This document shows, piece by piece, positions 43,115 to 50,812 of a stretch of DNA of 64,000 bases; position 1 is the first letter of the stretch, and every line of letters begins with the position of its first letter. The DNA lies in the NCBI GenBank assembly GCA_038731605.1, contig JAVYQP010000001.1, positions 62,001 to 126,000 of the forward strand, given 5' to 3'. Both the position numbers and the translations under genes were made by a program. Source of the stretch: WYZ-LMO2 sp038731605. Lineage in GTDB: Archaea > Halobacteriota > Archaeoglobi > Archaeoglobales > Archaeoglobaceae. The notes below the pieces were generated by a model, which made no database searches, was not told where the DNA came from, and saw nothing but the letters and a program-made list of their open reading frames with translations.

Positions 43115-43768
43115 ATGGATCTCTTCATTTTGCTCGATTCGTCGCTCGAACTTGTTCCCAAGGAAATCTCAAATCACCCTGTGGTCGTTTCAGATGCGAG
43201 GAGAAGAGGGAAAAAAGCAACCGAGCTCTTGCTCGACGACTCAAAGCATCACTTGGCGATGAAGAATCTCGAGCACAGAGAAAAAAGGGGAAGAGCGGAT
43301 ATCGTCCATCAATGCCTTCTTTTGCTCTTGGATTCGCCGTTAAAGAGCTTTGAGGTCTACGTTCATACGATAAACGACGAATTAATCCGTGTTTCGAGAG
43401 ACACGAGATTGCCGAGGAACTACAACAGATTCGTTGGACTGATGGAGGATCTCTTCAAAAAGAGGAAAATCGAAGCGAACGGGAAAACTCTGATCGAAAT
43501 CGTGGATATGGATCTCTCTGAAATAGTCGGAGGTAAAGAAGTTCTTCTCCTTAGTGAGCAAGGAAAAAGCTTTGAAGCAAAGATGCTTGAAAAAGAAGTT
43601 GCGATTTGCATTGGTGGTTTTGCGCATGGAGAATTCTTTGAGAGAACGCTCAAAAAGCTCGGAAAGTATAGAGCGGTGAGCCTGGGTAGGGAAAGCTATA
43701 CGAGCCTTTATGTTACGAGCAGAATTCTCTGCGAGTATGAGAGAGTTCGAACTGTTGAAAATAGCTGA
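43115..43768 (+). CDS. nep1: rRNA small subunit pseudouridine methyltransferase Nep1
   Basis: A 217-residue SPOUT-class methyltransferase starting at ATG 43115. DDSKHHLAMKNLEHREKRGRADIVHQCLLLLLDSPL, RLPRNYNRFVGLMEDLF and CIGGFAHGEFFE are Nep1/Emg1 signatures; the last contributes to the SAM-binding knot. It makes N1-methylpseudouridine in 16S rRNA helix 35. It overlaps thiL by 32 nt. Confidence 0.93.
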   Translation: MDLFILLDSSLELVPKEISNHPVVVSDARRRGKKATELLLDDSKHHLAMKNLEHREKRGRADIVHQCLLLLLDSPLKSFEVYVHTINDELIRVSRDTRLPRNYNRFVGLMEDLFKKRKIEANGKTLIEIVDMDLSEIVGGKEVLLLSEQGKSFEAKMLEKEVAICIGGFAHGEFFERTLKKLGKYRAVSLGRESYTSLYVTSRILCEYERVRTVENS

Positions 43769-44621
43769 AGAGATCTTTGGAAACGAAGAGCTCGAAGTTC
43801 CCGCTGGGAAGCACGATACTGCGTTTCTTCGCTACTGCGATGGATTCTTGGTCTTTACATGCGACACCGTGAACGAGATCAGCGATTTTCCAAGGTTCAT
43901 GGAACCAGAGGAGTTTGGGAAAATGGCAATAGCGGTGACACTTTCCGATTTAGCGGGAAGCGGTGCAAAGCCGATCGTTTTCCTCAGCTCTATCTCGCTC
44001 AGAACACCGGATGAAAAGCTTTTTAGGAGAATAATGCTCGGAATCAACGAGTGGGCAAAGAAGTTTGGGGTGAAGGTTGCTGGTGGTGACATAGACTTCG
44101 CCCCAATTCTAACGATCGCCGGATTCGCAGTGGGAAGGGCTGAGAGAATCCTGACAAGGAGTGGAGCTAAGCCGGGGGACAAGGTTTTTGTAACCGATAC
44201 ACTCGGCAGAGCTCAGCTTTGCTTGGAATTGCTTGAAAAAGGATATGAGCGGAAAGATCTGCCATTCGCAGAGAAGCTCTACACCCCTGAGCCGAGAATT
44301 GCTGAGGGATTGAGAATTGCGGAGTTTGCGAACTCTTTGACAGACATAAGCGATAGTTTGGCGATTTCAGCGAACTTGGTTGCGAATGCGAGCAATGTGA
44401 AGATTGTGCTTGAGAAGAAAAACCTACCATTGGAGCCATTGCTCGATTTCGTAAACGAGGAAAAAGCAATCGAGCTCTTTCTATACAGCGGTGGGGATTA
44501 CGAGCTGTTGTTCACTGCAGAAGACAGTGAAATCGGAATAGAGATTGGGAGGGTTGAAAAAGGTTCAGGAGTTTATCTGGATGGAAAAGAAGTTCTTTTC
44601 AAAGGCTACTCACACTTCTGA
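43737..44621 (+). CDS. thiL: Thiamine-monophosphate kinase ThiL
   Basis: A 294-residue PurM-superfamily kinase, starting at ATG 43737. AGKHDTAFLRYCDGFLVFTCDTVNE matches the ThiL start, TLSDLAGSGAKPIVFLSSISL the second motif, LTDISDSLAISANLVANASNVKIVL and YSGGDYELLFT the C-terminal motifs. It phosphorylates thiamine monophosphate to the diphosphate cofactor, which the TPP enzyme at 11.7 kb would use. Ends 2 nt before a convergent gene. Confidence 0.92.
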   Translation: MREFELLKIAEEIFGNEELEVPAGKHDTAFLRYCDGFLVFTCDTVNEISDFPRFMEPEEFGKMAIAVTLSDLAGSGAKPIVFLSSISLRTPDEKLFRRIMLGINEWAKKFGVKVAGGDIDFAPILTIAGFAVGRAERILTRSGAKPGDKVFVTDTLGRAQLCLELLEKGYERKDLPFAEKLYTPEPRIAEGLRIAEFANSLTDISDSLAISANLVANASNVKIVLEKKNLPLEPLLDFVNEEKAIELFLYSGGDYELLFTAEDSEIGIEIGRVEKGSGVYLDGKEVLFKGYSHF

Positions 44622-44623
44622 AA

Positions 44624-44830
44624 TCACTTCATACTTTCGAGCTTTTTCTCGACTTCTATGACGTAGTCTCGCAGTTCTCTGTTCATCTTGAGCAGTTCGA
44701 GCACTTCTTTGTAGTTCTTCTCGTTTATCTCTGTTATCCCGAGTGTGTTCATTGCCTTGTCTAAGAACAGCTTCGCCACTGGTCCGACTTCCTTTTTCAA
44801 TAAATCTAAAATAATTTTATAGGTGATCAT
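44624..44830 (-). CDS. Small helical protein coupled to sensor gene
   Basis: A 68-residue, all-helical acidic/basic protein (TYKIILDLLKKEVGPVAKLFLDKAMNTLGIT...LELLKMNRELRDYVIEVEKKLESMK), C-terminal part likely coiled coil. It overlaps the sensor gene by ATGA, so the two should be produced in fixed ratio. It is not recognised as a known family. A partner or adaptor for the sensor that has no output domain is an inference. Confidence 0.6.
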   Translation of the reverse strand: MITYKIILDLLKKEVGPVAKLFLDKAMNTLGITEINEKNYKEVLELLKMNRELRDYVIEVEKKLESMK

Positions 44831-45825
44831 TTCAACGCCTCCTCGAGGCTCTGCATTGTAACCTTCAGGCTCCTCCTAAGCCTCTCAATGCTGTTCGCAA
44901 GGATTCCAAGTTCGTCTTTTCTTTCTCTGTGTGGAACTTCGATATCAATTTCTCCCTCTGCAACTCTGTCTGCGGTTTTGCTGATCTCAACGATTGGGTT
45001 TGCAATTTTGCTAATTGTGAAGACCGCAACAACTGCAATGAACACAATAGCAATTGCAAATGCGATTATCAGGTTTATATAAACTTGTTGACTTGCAGCT
45101 TCCACGCTCTTCTGAACTTCACCTCCTATTGTCTCTGCAGGGTATATAGCGAGATACTGTAAATATCTGTCGATCTGCGCAGAAGTCCCTGCGAACAACC
45201 TAACTTGTTGATTTAGCACAGGATCGTAGACTGTGAGGGTGGGGCTAATGGGTGCTTGGCATAAGTATTTTTCTACAGTTGCATTCGTTATCGGCTCAAT
45301 CCACTTGACATAACCACAAACAGTTTGTGGAGCTTCTGGTTTTGTTAAAGTCTCAATAACAACAACATTATAGAAATCAGGCATAGTTCTATCCCATTTT
45401 AAGTGGTATTTAAGATCTAGACCGAGGTATTGCCTCGATACAGTGGGATGAGCTAACATAACCGCTCTCGGTTCACCATCAATAACTTCTCCGGCGCCGA
45501 CCCAAGTATATTCGTTTGCACCCCATGTCTGAACAGCAAGCTTGAAGAATTCAGGATCGTTCATGAGATCCCACGTGGTCATTTTGGGATTTTCTGCAAG
45601 TTTTTGCCTGAGATATACAGTTATCTGTTTGGCTAAATCTTCGGCTTTCATCTTTACTGTTTCTTGTCCAGCCCGAGTTAAGTATCGCTCGCTCGTCTTT
45701 GTAACGCCTTCCTTCGCAACATCTCCGAACTGCGAAATCCCAGCAATTGTGAGCTGGGCAAGCACGAGCAAGGGCACGAGGCTTGCGACCAAAACTACGG
45801 CGACGATTTTTGGAGTTAACCTCAT
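44827..45825 (-). CDS. dCache-HAMP sensor lacking an output domain
   Basis: A 332-residue membrane receptor: helix 1 (IVAVVLVASLVPLLVLAQLTI), an extracytoplasmic region of about 215 residues with Cache-like features (TTWDLMNDPEFFKLAVQTWGANEYTWVGAGEV), helix 2 (INLIIAFAIAIVFIAVVAVFTI) and a HAMP domain (SKIANPIVEISKTADRVAEGEIDIEVPHRERKDELGILANSIERLRRSL). The protein ends just after HAMP, where MCPs or kinases have their output. The 68-residue partner overlaps its end. Start ATG 45825 lies 10 nt after the predicted transcript start. Confidence 0.8.
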   Translation of the reverse strand: MRLTPKIVAVVLVASLVPLLVLAQLTIAGISQFGDVAKEGVTKTSERYLTRAGQETVKMKAEDLAKQITVYLRQKLAENPKMTTWDLMNDPEFFKLAVQTWGANEYTWVGAGEVIDGEPRAVMLAHPTVSRQYLGLDLKYHLKWDRTMPDFYNVVVIETLTKPEAPQTVCGYVKWIEPITNATVEKYLCQAPISPTLTVYDPVLNQQVRLFAGTSAQIDRYLQYLAIYPAETIGGEVQKSVEAASQQVYINLIIAFAIAIVFIAVVAVFTISKIANPIVEISKTADRVAEGEIDIEVPHRERKDELGILANSIERLRRSLKVTMQSLEEALK

Positions 45826-45866
45826 ACTCATCACCACTAATAATTGGTAAGTTCTAGTTTAAAAAC
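45826..45866 (-). promoter_or_regulatory. Promoter of the sensor gene with micro-leader
   Basis: TTTAAA at plus 45858-45863 (centre 45860.5) predicts minus-strand initiation at 45835, the first base of GGTGATGAGT, which precedes ATG 45825. The 10-nt leader therefore begins with the ribosome-binding site. Confidence 0.6.
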
Positions 45867-45960
45867 TTATCGCTCTTTCGTTACATATTGATGGTTAAGT
45901 CTTGAGCTGATTTTAAAAATGATTTGATAAATCTTTGCAAAGAAAATCTCCTTCGTCGCT

Positions 45961-46341
45961 TTACTGCTTCTTTTTCTTCGAAAGATAGTCCTCGATCGCC
46001 TTTTTAAGCGCATCCGCTCCTAGGTTGCTACAGTGCATTTTTTGGGGTGGAAGTCCTCCAAGCGCCTCGGCGACAACGTCTTTTGAGATCTTCATCGCTT
46101 CGTCGAGAGTCTTTCCTTTGACCATCTCGGTTATCATACTGCTCACCGCAATCGCTGCGCCACAGCCAAAGGTCTGGAACTTCGCATCAACGATCCTGTC
46201 GCCCTCTACCTTTATGTAGATCTTCATCACGTCTCCGCATACTGGATTTCCTTCCATACCAATGCCATCCGCATCTGGTATCTCTCCAACATTTCTCGGG
46301 TTCATGAAATGCTCCAACACTTTCTTGCTATACATGCCCAC
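45961..46341 (-). CDS. iscU: Iron-sulfur cluster scaffold IscU
   Basis: A 126-residue scaffold. The three cluster-ligand cysteines are in GNPVCGDV, TFGCGAAIAVSS and KMHCSNLG; the Asp of CGD modulates cluster release. The C-terminus KKKKQ is basic. It builds [2Fe-2S]/[4Fe-4S] clusters and hands them to apoproteins. It overlaps iscS by 14 nt. The segment 45867-45960 beyond its stop holds no gene that I can support. Confidence 0.94.
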   Translation of the reverse strand: MGMYSKKVLEHFMNPRNVGEIPDADGIGMEGNPVCGDVMKIYIKVEGDRIVDAKFQTFGCGAAIAVSSMITEMVKGKTLDEAMKISKDVVAEALGGLPPQKMHCSNLGADALKKAIEDYLSKKKKQ

Positions 46342-47539
46342 AACCTCCTTGGTTTGTTTTTAAGGGGGAATAAGCCTGACCGTGCCAGCCACCTTTGTAT
46401 GGCGATATCTCCCGCAACCTCTTTACGATCTGCGGAAATACGTCTACGAGGTAGTTTACCTCCTCCAGCGTGTTATCCTTTCCAAGGCTGAACACAATCG
46501 ATCCCTGAGCGATGGGTGCGGGAATGCCCATGCTCAGGAGCGTTGGCGACGCCTTCAAAGCTTTACTCGTGCAGGCGGAACCACTTGCAGCGTAAATCCC
46601 TTTCGATGCGAGCAGTAAGAGCATCGCCTCCCCTTCGACGTATTCAACGCAGAAGCTCGCATGCCCCGGGAGTCTTCTTTCAGGGTGACCAGTGTAGTGG
46701 ATGTTCTCAACCTTAGAAGTCAGCTCTGCGACAAGCTTGTCTCTCAGCCTTTTTACGTGAGCCATTCGCTCTGTGAGCTCCCTTTTTGCAAGTTCTGCCG
46801 CTACGCCCATCCCGACTATTGCGGGCACGTTCTCAGTTCCAGCACGTCTACCATCTTCCTGGATCCCGCCATGGATGAGTGGCACAATCCTTACTCCTTC
46901 CCTTATGAACAGCGCTGCAGCTCCTTTCGGTCCGTAGAACTGGTGGGCGGAGAGGCTGAGCAAGTCCACTCCGAGCTTTTCTACGTCAACAGGAATGTTG
47001 CCCGCCGAAGCTACCGCATCCGTGTGTAGGAGAACGTTGTGCTCCCTTGCGATCTTCGCAATCTCTTCTATAGGCTGTATTGTGCCCACTTCACTGCTTG
47101 CATGGATGATCGATATTAGTATCGTGTCCTTTGTTATGTGTTTCTCCACAGTTGCGGGGTCGACTGTTCCGTATTTATCCACTGGAAGATACGTTACCGT
47201 GAAACCGAGTCTTTCGAGGAATCTCGCAGAGTTCAAGACTGAATGATGCTCCACCCTCGAGACGATGATGTGATTTCCCTCCTTGCGCTTTGCAAGGGCT
47301 ACGCCTTTCAATGCGAAGTTGTTTGACTCCGATCCACTTGACGTGAAAACAATCTCGGAGGGTTTGCAGTTTATTAAGGATGCTACTCGCTCCCTTGCCT
47401 TCTCTATTGCCTCTCTTGCCTTTATTCCAAGTTCATAGACACTTTGTGGGTTTCCAAACTCTTCCTTAAAATACGGGAGCATTGCATCGAGAACCCTTGG
47501 GTCGAGAGGATTTGTTGCCACGTGATCGAAGTATATCAT
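46328..47539 (-). CDS. iscS: IscS/NifS-like cysteine desulfurase homologue, PLP lysine replaced
   Basis: A 403-residue class V aminotransferase-fold protein. The sulfur-accepting loop SGSACTSKALKASPTLLSMG contains the catalytic Cys. The segment that normally reads SAHKxYGPKG, with the lysine forming the PLP Schiff base, here reads SAHQFYGPKG: codon CAG (plus 46940-46942), residue 200. Lys loss at the same place is known for Archaeoglobus fulgidus IscS, reported to lack PLP and to act mainly as a partner for IscU. ATG 47539 is chosen for its spacing from GGAGGGTGAG. Confidence 0.9.
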   Translation of the reverse strand: MIYFDHVATNPLDPRVLDAMLPYFKEEFGNPQSVYELGIKAREAIEKARERVASLINCKPSEIVFTSSGSESNNFALKGVALAKRKEGNHIIVSRVEHHSVLNSARFLERLGFTVTYLPVDKYGTVDPATVEKHITKDTILISIIHASSEVGTIQPIEEIAKIAREHNVLLHTDAVASAGNIPVDVEKLGVDLLSLSAHQFYGPKGAAALFIREGVRIVPLIHGGIQEDGRRAGTENVPAIVGMGVAAELAKRELTERMAHVKRLRDKLVAELTSKVENIHYTGHPERRLPGHASFCVEYVEGEAMLLLLASKGIYAASGSACTSKALKASPTLLSMGIPAPIAQGSIVFSLGKDNTLEEVNYLVDVFPQIVKRLREISPYKGGWHGQAYSPLKTNQGGCGHV

Positions 47540-47796
47540 CATCTCACCCTCCTTATGTAGAACTTGAAGTAGTCTTCACTCTCCTCAACACCTATGAACT
47601 CCTGCCCATTCTTCTCGCACCACTCGGGTATGTCGTCAAGTGCTCCATCGTAGTCGGTGACGATCTCGATCACCTGACCGGGTTTTGCTCGATTCATTGT
47701 GTCCAACAACTTCAGCAGATGCATCGGGCACATTAAGTGCAGGATATCCACCCTAAGGTCTGCCCTAACGTCCCTCACAAACTTAAGTTTTGACAT
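47539..47796 (-). CDS. TusA-type sulfur carrier protein
   Basis: An 85-residue TusA/SirA-family protein starting at ATG 47796, 4 nt after a perfect GGAGGTGAT. DILHLMCPMHLLKLLDTMNRAKPG contains the CPxxLL motif with the active Cys. It can carry persulfide sulfur. Being placed between the Rrf2 regulator and iscS, it might deliver sulfur for cluster assembly in place of the PLP-dependent reaction. Its stop codon shares bases with the iscS start. Confidence 0.85.
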   Translation of the reverse strand: MSKLKFVRDVRADLRVDILHLMCPMHLLKLLDTMNRAKPGQVIEIVTDYDGALDDIPEWCEKNGQEFIGVEESEDYFKFYIRRVR

Positions 47797-48220
47797 TTTT
47801 ATCACCTCCAATTTGCTCGCCGAGCTTTAGCAGATCAGCCAAGGTTATCGTGCTCAGAAATCCCTCTATCTGCTCGCCAAGCTTTTTCCATACTACATGG
47901 GTTACGCATATTTCGATCCTGGAACAGCCCCTCTTGGGATCGAGACAGGATGCGAGCGCTGGAGCTCCTTCAAGCTTTTTTAAAATCTCAAGGATGCTTA
48001 TCTCCTCCGGTCTCTTGTTGAGCACGTAACCTCCTCCTGGACCTTTTATAGACATCAGGAGCCCCGCATTTTTCAGTCTGTTCAGTATTTGCTCAAGATA
48101 AGGAACGCTAAGCTCCTGTTTTTCGGATATCTGCTTTATGCTCACCGGTTTTGGATACGCTTTCGCTATCTCATACATCGCCCTCACTCCGTATCTCCCC
48201 CTTGTCGAAAGTCTCAGCAT
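47783..48220 (-). CDS. Rrf2-family transcriptional regulator (IscR-like)
   Basis: A 145-residue regulator starting at ATG 48220. MLRLSTRGRYGVRAMYEIAKAY and SIKQISEKQELSVPYLEQILNRLKNAGLLMSIKGPGGGY form the Rrf2 winged helix. Three cysteines in SCLDPKRGCSRIEIC match the cluster ligands of IscR. It heads the tusA-iscS-iscU operon and most likely represses it autogenously in response to cluster status. A TATA box at 25.5 nt suggests a leaderless transcript. Confidence 0.92.
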   Translation of the reverse strand: MLRLSTRGRYGVRAMYEIAKAYPKPVSIKQISEKQELSVPYLEQILNRLKNAGLLMSIKGPGGGYVLNKRPEEISILEILKKLEGAPALASCLDPKRGCSRIEICVTHVVWKKLGEQIEGFLSTITLADLLKLGEQIGGDKNVKT

Positions 48221-48258
48221 ATAGTTGACTAAATCAGTAAAGTATAAATAGTTTACTG
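48221..48258 (-). promoter_or_regulatory. isc operon promoter with inverted-repeat operator
   Basis: CAGTAAA (48235-48241) and TTTACTG (48252-48258) form a perfect 7-bp inverted repeat with a 10-nt spacer. The spacer GTATAAATAG contains the TATA box; its centre (48245.5) is 25.5 nt from the ATG at 48220. A dimeric Rrf2 protein bound here would block TBP directly. Confidence 0.65.
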
Positions 48259-48333
48259 GGTTTGTCAAGTATCTTGAATGTTTCGTAATTTCGCAGTTGA
48301 AATTACATTTGAAGAATTATATTTTACATAGAA

Positions 48334-48373
48334 AATTTTATTTTTGCTGATCGTAACTCTCGTCGGTGGTAGT
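48334..48373 (+). promoter_or_regulatory. Chemotaxis operon promoter with micro-leader
   Basis: TTTATT (48337-48342, centre 48339.5) predicts initiation at G48365. The 9-nt leader is GGTGGTAGT, followed by ATG 48374. Confidence 0.55.
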
Positions 48374-50797
48374 ATGGACGACATGCAGAAGCTCGTGAAC
48401 TTATTTGGTAACGAGGAGTTTTTGAAAAGATTCAAGGCGGTTCTCGACTCTGCGGACAGTAGAGAGAAGGAGGAAGTAGCAAAGCTAAGAAAAGCGTTGG
48501 AGGAGAAGGAAAAAGAGCTTGAAAAGACAAAGAAGTTCTTGGAGCAAGTTTTTAGCAGTGTTCCAAAGCCTGTGTTCTTTTACTTCATCGACAAAGAGGG
48601 CAAGCTTAGATTTGTGAACAACTATACGCTCGAATTCTACGGGAAGTCTGCGAGCGAAGTCATCGGCTTTAGACCTTCCGAGATCTTCAAGGATCCCACT
48701 GGGCAAAAGACGCTCGCCGAGGCTGGGTTGAAAACGATCATCGAGACAGCGTTGGAGAAGGGAGGGATAAAGGTCGAGGGCGTTGAGACTGCGATAAACA
48801 CAGACAAAGGTTTGTTCCACATTCTCACCTCTTGCGCTCCGATTCGAGTAAACGGCGAACTCGAGGGCATGATTGGGTTCTTCGTAGACGTGACCCCGAT
48901 CAAAGCGAAGGAAGAAGAAGCGAGGAAGGCATACGAGCTTATCAAGGAGATAATAAAGAACATGCCGGGATATGTGATCTTCGTAGGCGAGGATGGGCTT
49001 GTAAAGTATGCGAACACAAACGTTGCAAAGCTTGCGGGTGTAGAAAGCCCAGAAGACGTTATTGGTAAAAAACCAACAGACATCGCTGTTGTGGACAAGA
49101 GCTACAGGGAGAATGCCAAGTTGCTTGTGGAGGCGATAAAGAAGCGTGAAAAGATGGAGAGCGTAGAGCTGAAGCTAAAGGCAGAAGACAGGGAGTTCTT
49201 CGCATCCGCATCCATCTACCCAGTAAACATCGACGGCAAATTCGCTGGCTACATCGAGGTCTTCGACGACATCACCGCACTGAAAGAGAAGGAGGAAGAA
49301 CTCAGGGAGTTGATCGACAGCCTACCAATAGCAGCGTTCTTCATCGACACGAATCACAGAGTTGTTTACTGGAACAAAGCCTGTGAAGAGCTTACGGGAG
49401 TTAAAGCGAGCGAGATCGTTGGCACAGACAAAGCTTGGATAGCTTTCTACAAGGAAAAGCGCCCAATCCTCGCAGACATCGTTTTAGACAACCCTGCGGA
49501 TGCCCATAAGTTCTACAAGGTGGTCTCGAAGTCGGATAAACTTGAAAACGCATATCTCGTAGAGACCGAACTCACGGTTCCAAGAACTGGTAAAAAGATC
49601 TATGTGAGAGCTACCGCATGCCCAGTGTATGTTGAAGGAAAACTCATCGGCGTGGTTGAGACCATAGAAGATCTGACAGAGCTGAAGAACAAGGAGAGAG
49701 AAATCGAAGAGATGCTCGCCTATACGGGCAAATGCTTAACCCTGCTCAGCGATGGGATAAGAAGGCTGGAGCTTGGTGAACTTGGAGTTAAATTGCAGAA
49801 GCTCAAAGACGACGAATTCGGGGAAGCGTTCATGGCTTTTAACGAGTTCACGAGTAAACTCGAGAAGATAATTAACAAGATTTCAGAAGGTATGAGTGAG
49901 ACGGTAAGACTGCTCAAAGAATCGAACGAAGCTGTGAATCAGCTGAACGCTGGAATGGAGCAGATAAGCAGTGCTTCGCAACAAATCGCAACTGGAAGCG
50001 AGAACTTGTCGAGATTGGCAAACACTTCTCTTGCGGACGTTAAATCTGCGGATCAGCTCTTCAAGGAGCTTGAAAAAATAGCGAGCGATGCGAACAAGAA
50101 AGCTGAGGGTGCAGTGAAGAGCGCAATTGAAGCGAAGGAGATAGGGAGCAAGAGTCTCGAAAAGCTCTCGATGATCGTGTCGGAGATCGAGAAAACTGCG
50201 AAGATCGTTGAATCGCTCGAGATCGCAGTGAGGAACATAGGTAAAGTCACGGAGAGAATAAAGTCGATCGCAGACCAGACAAATCTGCTGGCTTTGAACG
50301 CTGCAATCGAAGCTGCAAGAGCTGGAGAGCACGGAAGGGGGTTTGCAGTTGTTGCTGATGAAGTGAGAAAGCTCGCCGAAGAGTCGAGGAAGAGCACGGA
50401 GGAAATAGCAGAAATCGTCCGCAACGTGCAGGACGAAACGAGAAAAGTGATTGAGGCGATTCTAAAGGTTAGGACGAATTCCGAAAGCGGAGGCAAAGAA
50501 ATCGAGACTGCGCTTAGCCGTGCAAAGGACATCGCAGACATCTTGTCATCGATCAGCGAACTGATTGCGAACATCGCATATAAGGCGAAAGAGGGAGTCA
50601 CGAAGATCGAGCAGATAGCGAGGAGCTTCGAAGAAGTTGCATCAACTGCGGAAGAGAACGCTGCGAGCAGTGAAGAAACTTCTGCGGCGATCGAGGAACA
50701 GACCGCAGCGGTTCAGCAAGTCAGCATGAGCATCGAGAAGATAAACGCAATTGCGAACGAGACGTTGAAAACTATTGCGGAGAGCTTCAAACTCTAA
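48374..50797 (+). CDS. Soluble methyl-accepting chemotaxis protein with three PAS domains
   Basis: An 807-residue receptor without membrane segments. After a coiled coil (residues 25-60) come three PAS repeats (about 60-180, 190-305, 310-440; each has the pattern FFY/FxDxxxRxxxxNxxxxxxxG), then a helical linker and the MCP signalling hairpin with tip IADQTNLLALNAAIEAARAGEHGRGFAVVADEVRKLAEESRKS near residue 630. It probably senses an intracellular signal such as redox state or a small ligand. It is first in an operon with hemerythrin and all che genes. Confidence 0.93.
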   Translation: MDDMQKLVNLFGNEEFLKRFKAVLDSADSREKEEVAKLRKALEEKEKELEKTKKFLEQVFSSVPKPVFFYFIDKEGKLRFVNNYTLEFYGKSASEVIGFRPSEIFKDPTGQKTLAEAGLKTIIETALEKGGIKVEGVETAINTDKGLFHILTSCAPIRVNGELEGMIGFFVDVTPIKAKEEEARKAYELIKEIIKNMPGYVIFVGEDGLVKYANTNVAKLAGVESPEDVIGKKPTDIAVVDKSYRENAKLLVEAIKKREKMESVELKLKAEDREFFASASIYPVNIDGKFAGYIEVFDDITALKEKEEELRELIDSLPIAAFFIDTNHRVVYWNKACEELTGVKASEIVGTDKAWIAFYKEKRPILADIVLDNPADAHKFYKVVSKSDKLENAYLVETELTVPRTGKKIYVRATACPVYVEGKLIGVVETIEDLTELKNKEREIEEMLAYTGKCLTLLSDGIRRLELGELGVKLQKLKDDEFGEAFMAFNEFTSKLEKIINKISEGMSETVRLLKESNEAVNQLNAGMEQISSASQQIATGSENLSRLANTSLADVKSADQLFKELEKIASDANKKAEGAVKSAIEAKEIGSKSLEKLSMIVSEIEKTAKIVESLEIAVRNIGKVTERIKSIADQTNLLALNAAIEAARAGEHGRGFAVVADEVRKLAEESRKSTEEIAEIVRNVQDETRKVIEAILKVRTNSESGGKEIETALSRAKDIADILSSISELIANIAYKAKEGVTKIEQIARSFEEVASTAEENAASSEETSAAIEEQTAAVQQVSMSIEKINAIANETLKTIAESFKL

Positions 50798-50812
50798 TTT
50801 TTGGTGATTGCG

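Noticed and set aside
45870..45960. Possible C/D-box small RNA (TTGATGG ... CTGA ... TGATTT) in the gap between the sensor gene and iscU
   Set aside because: The boxes depart from RUGAUGA/CUGA, no terminal stem is visible and the D box is missing.
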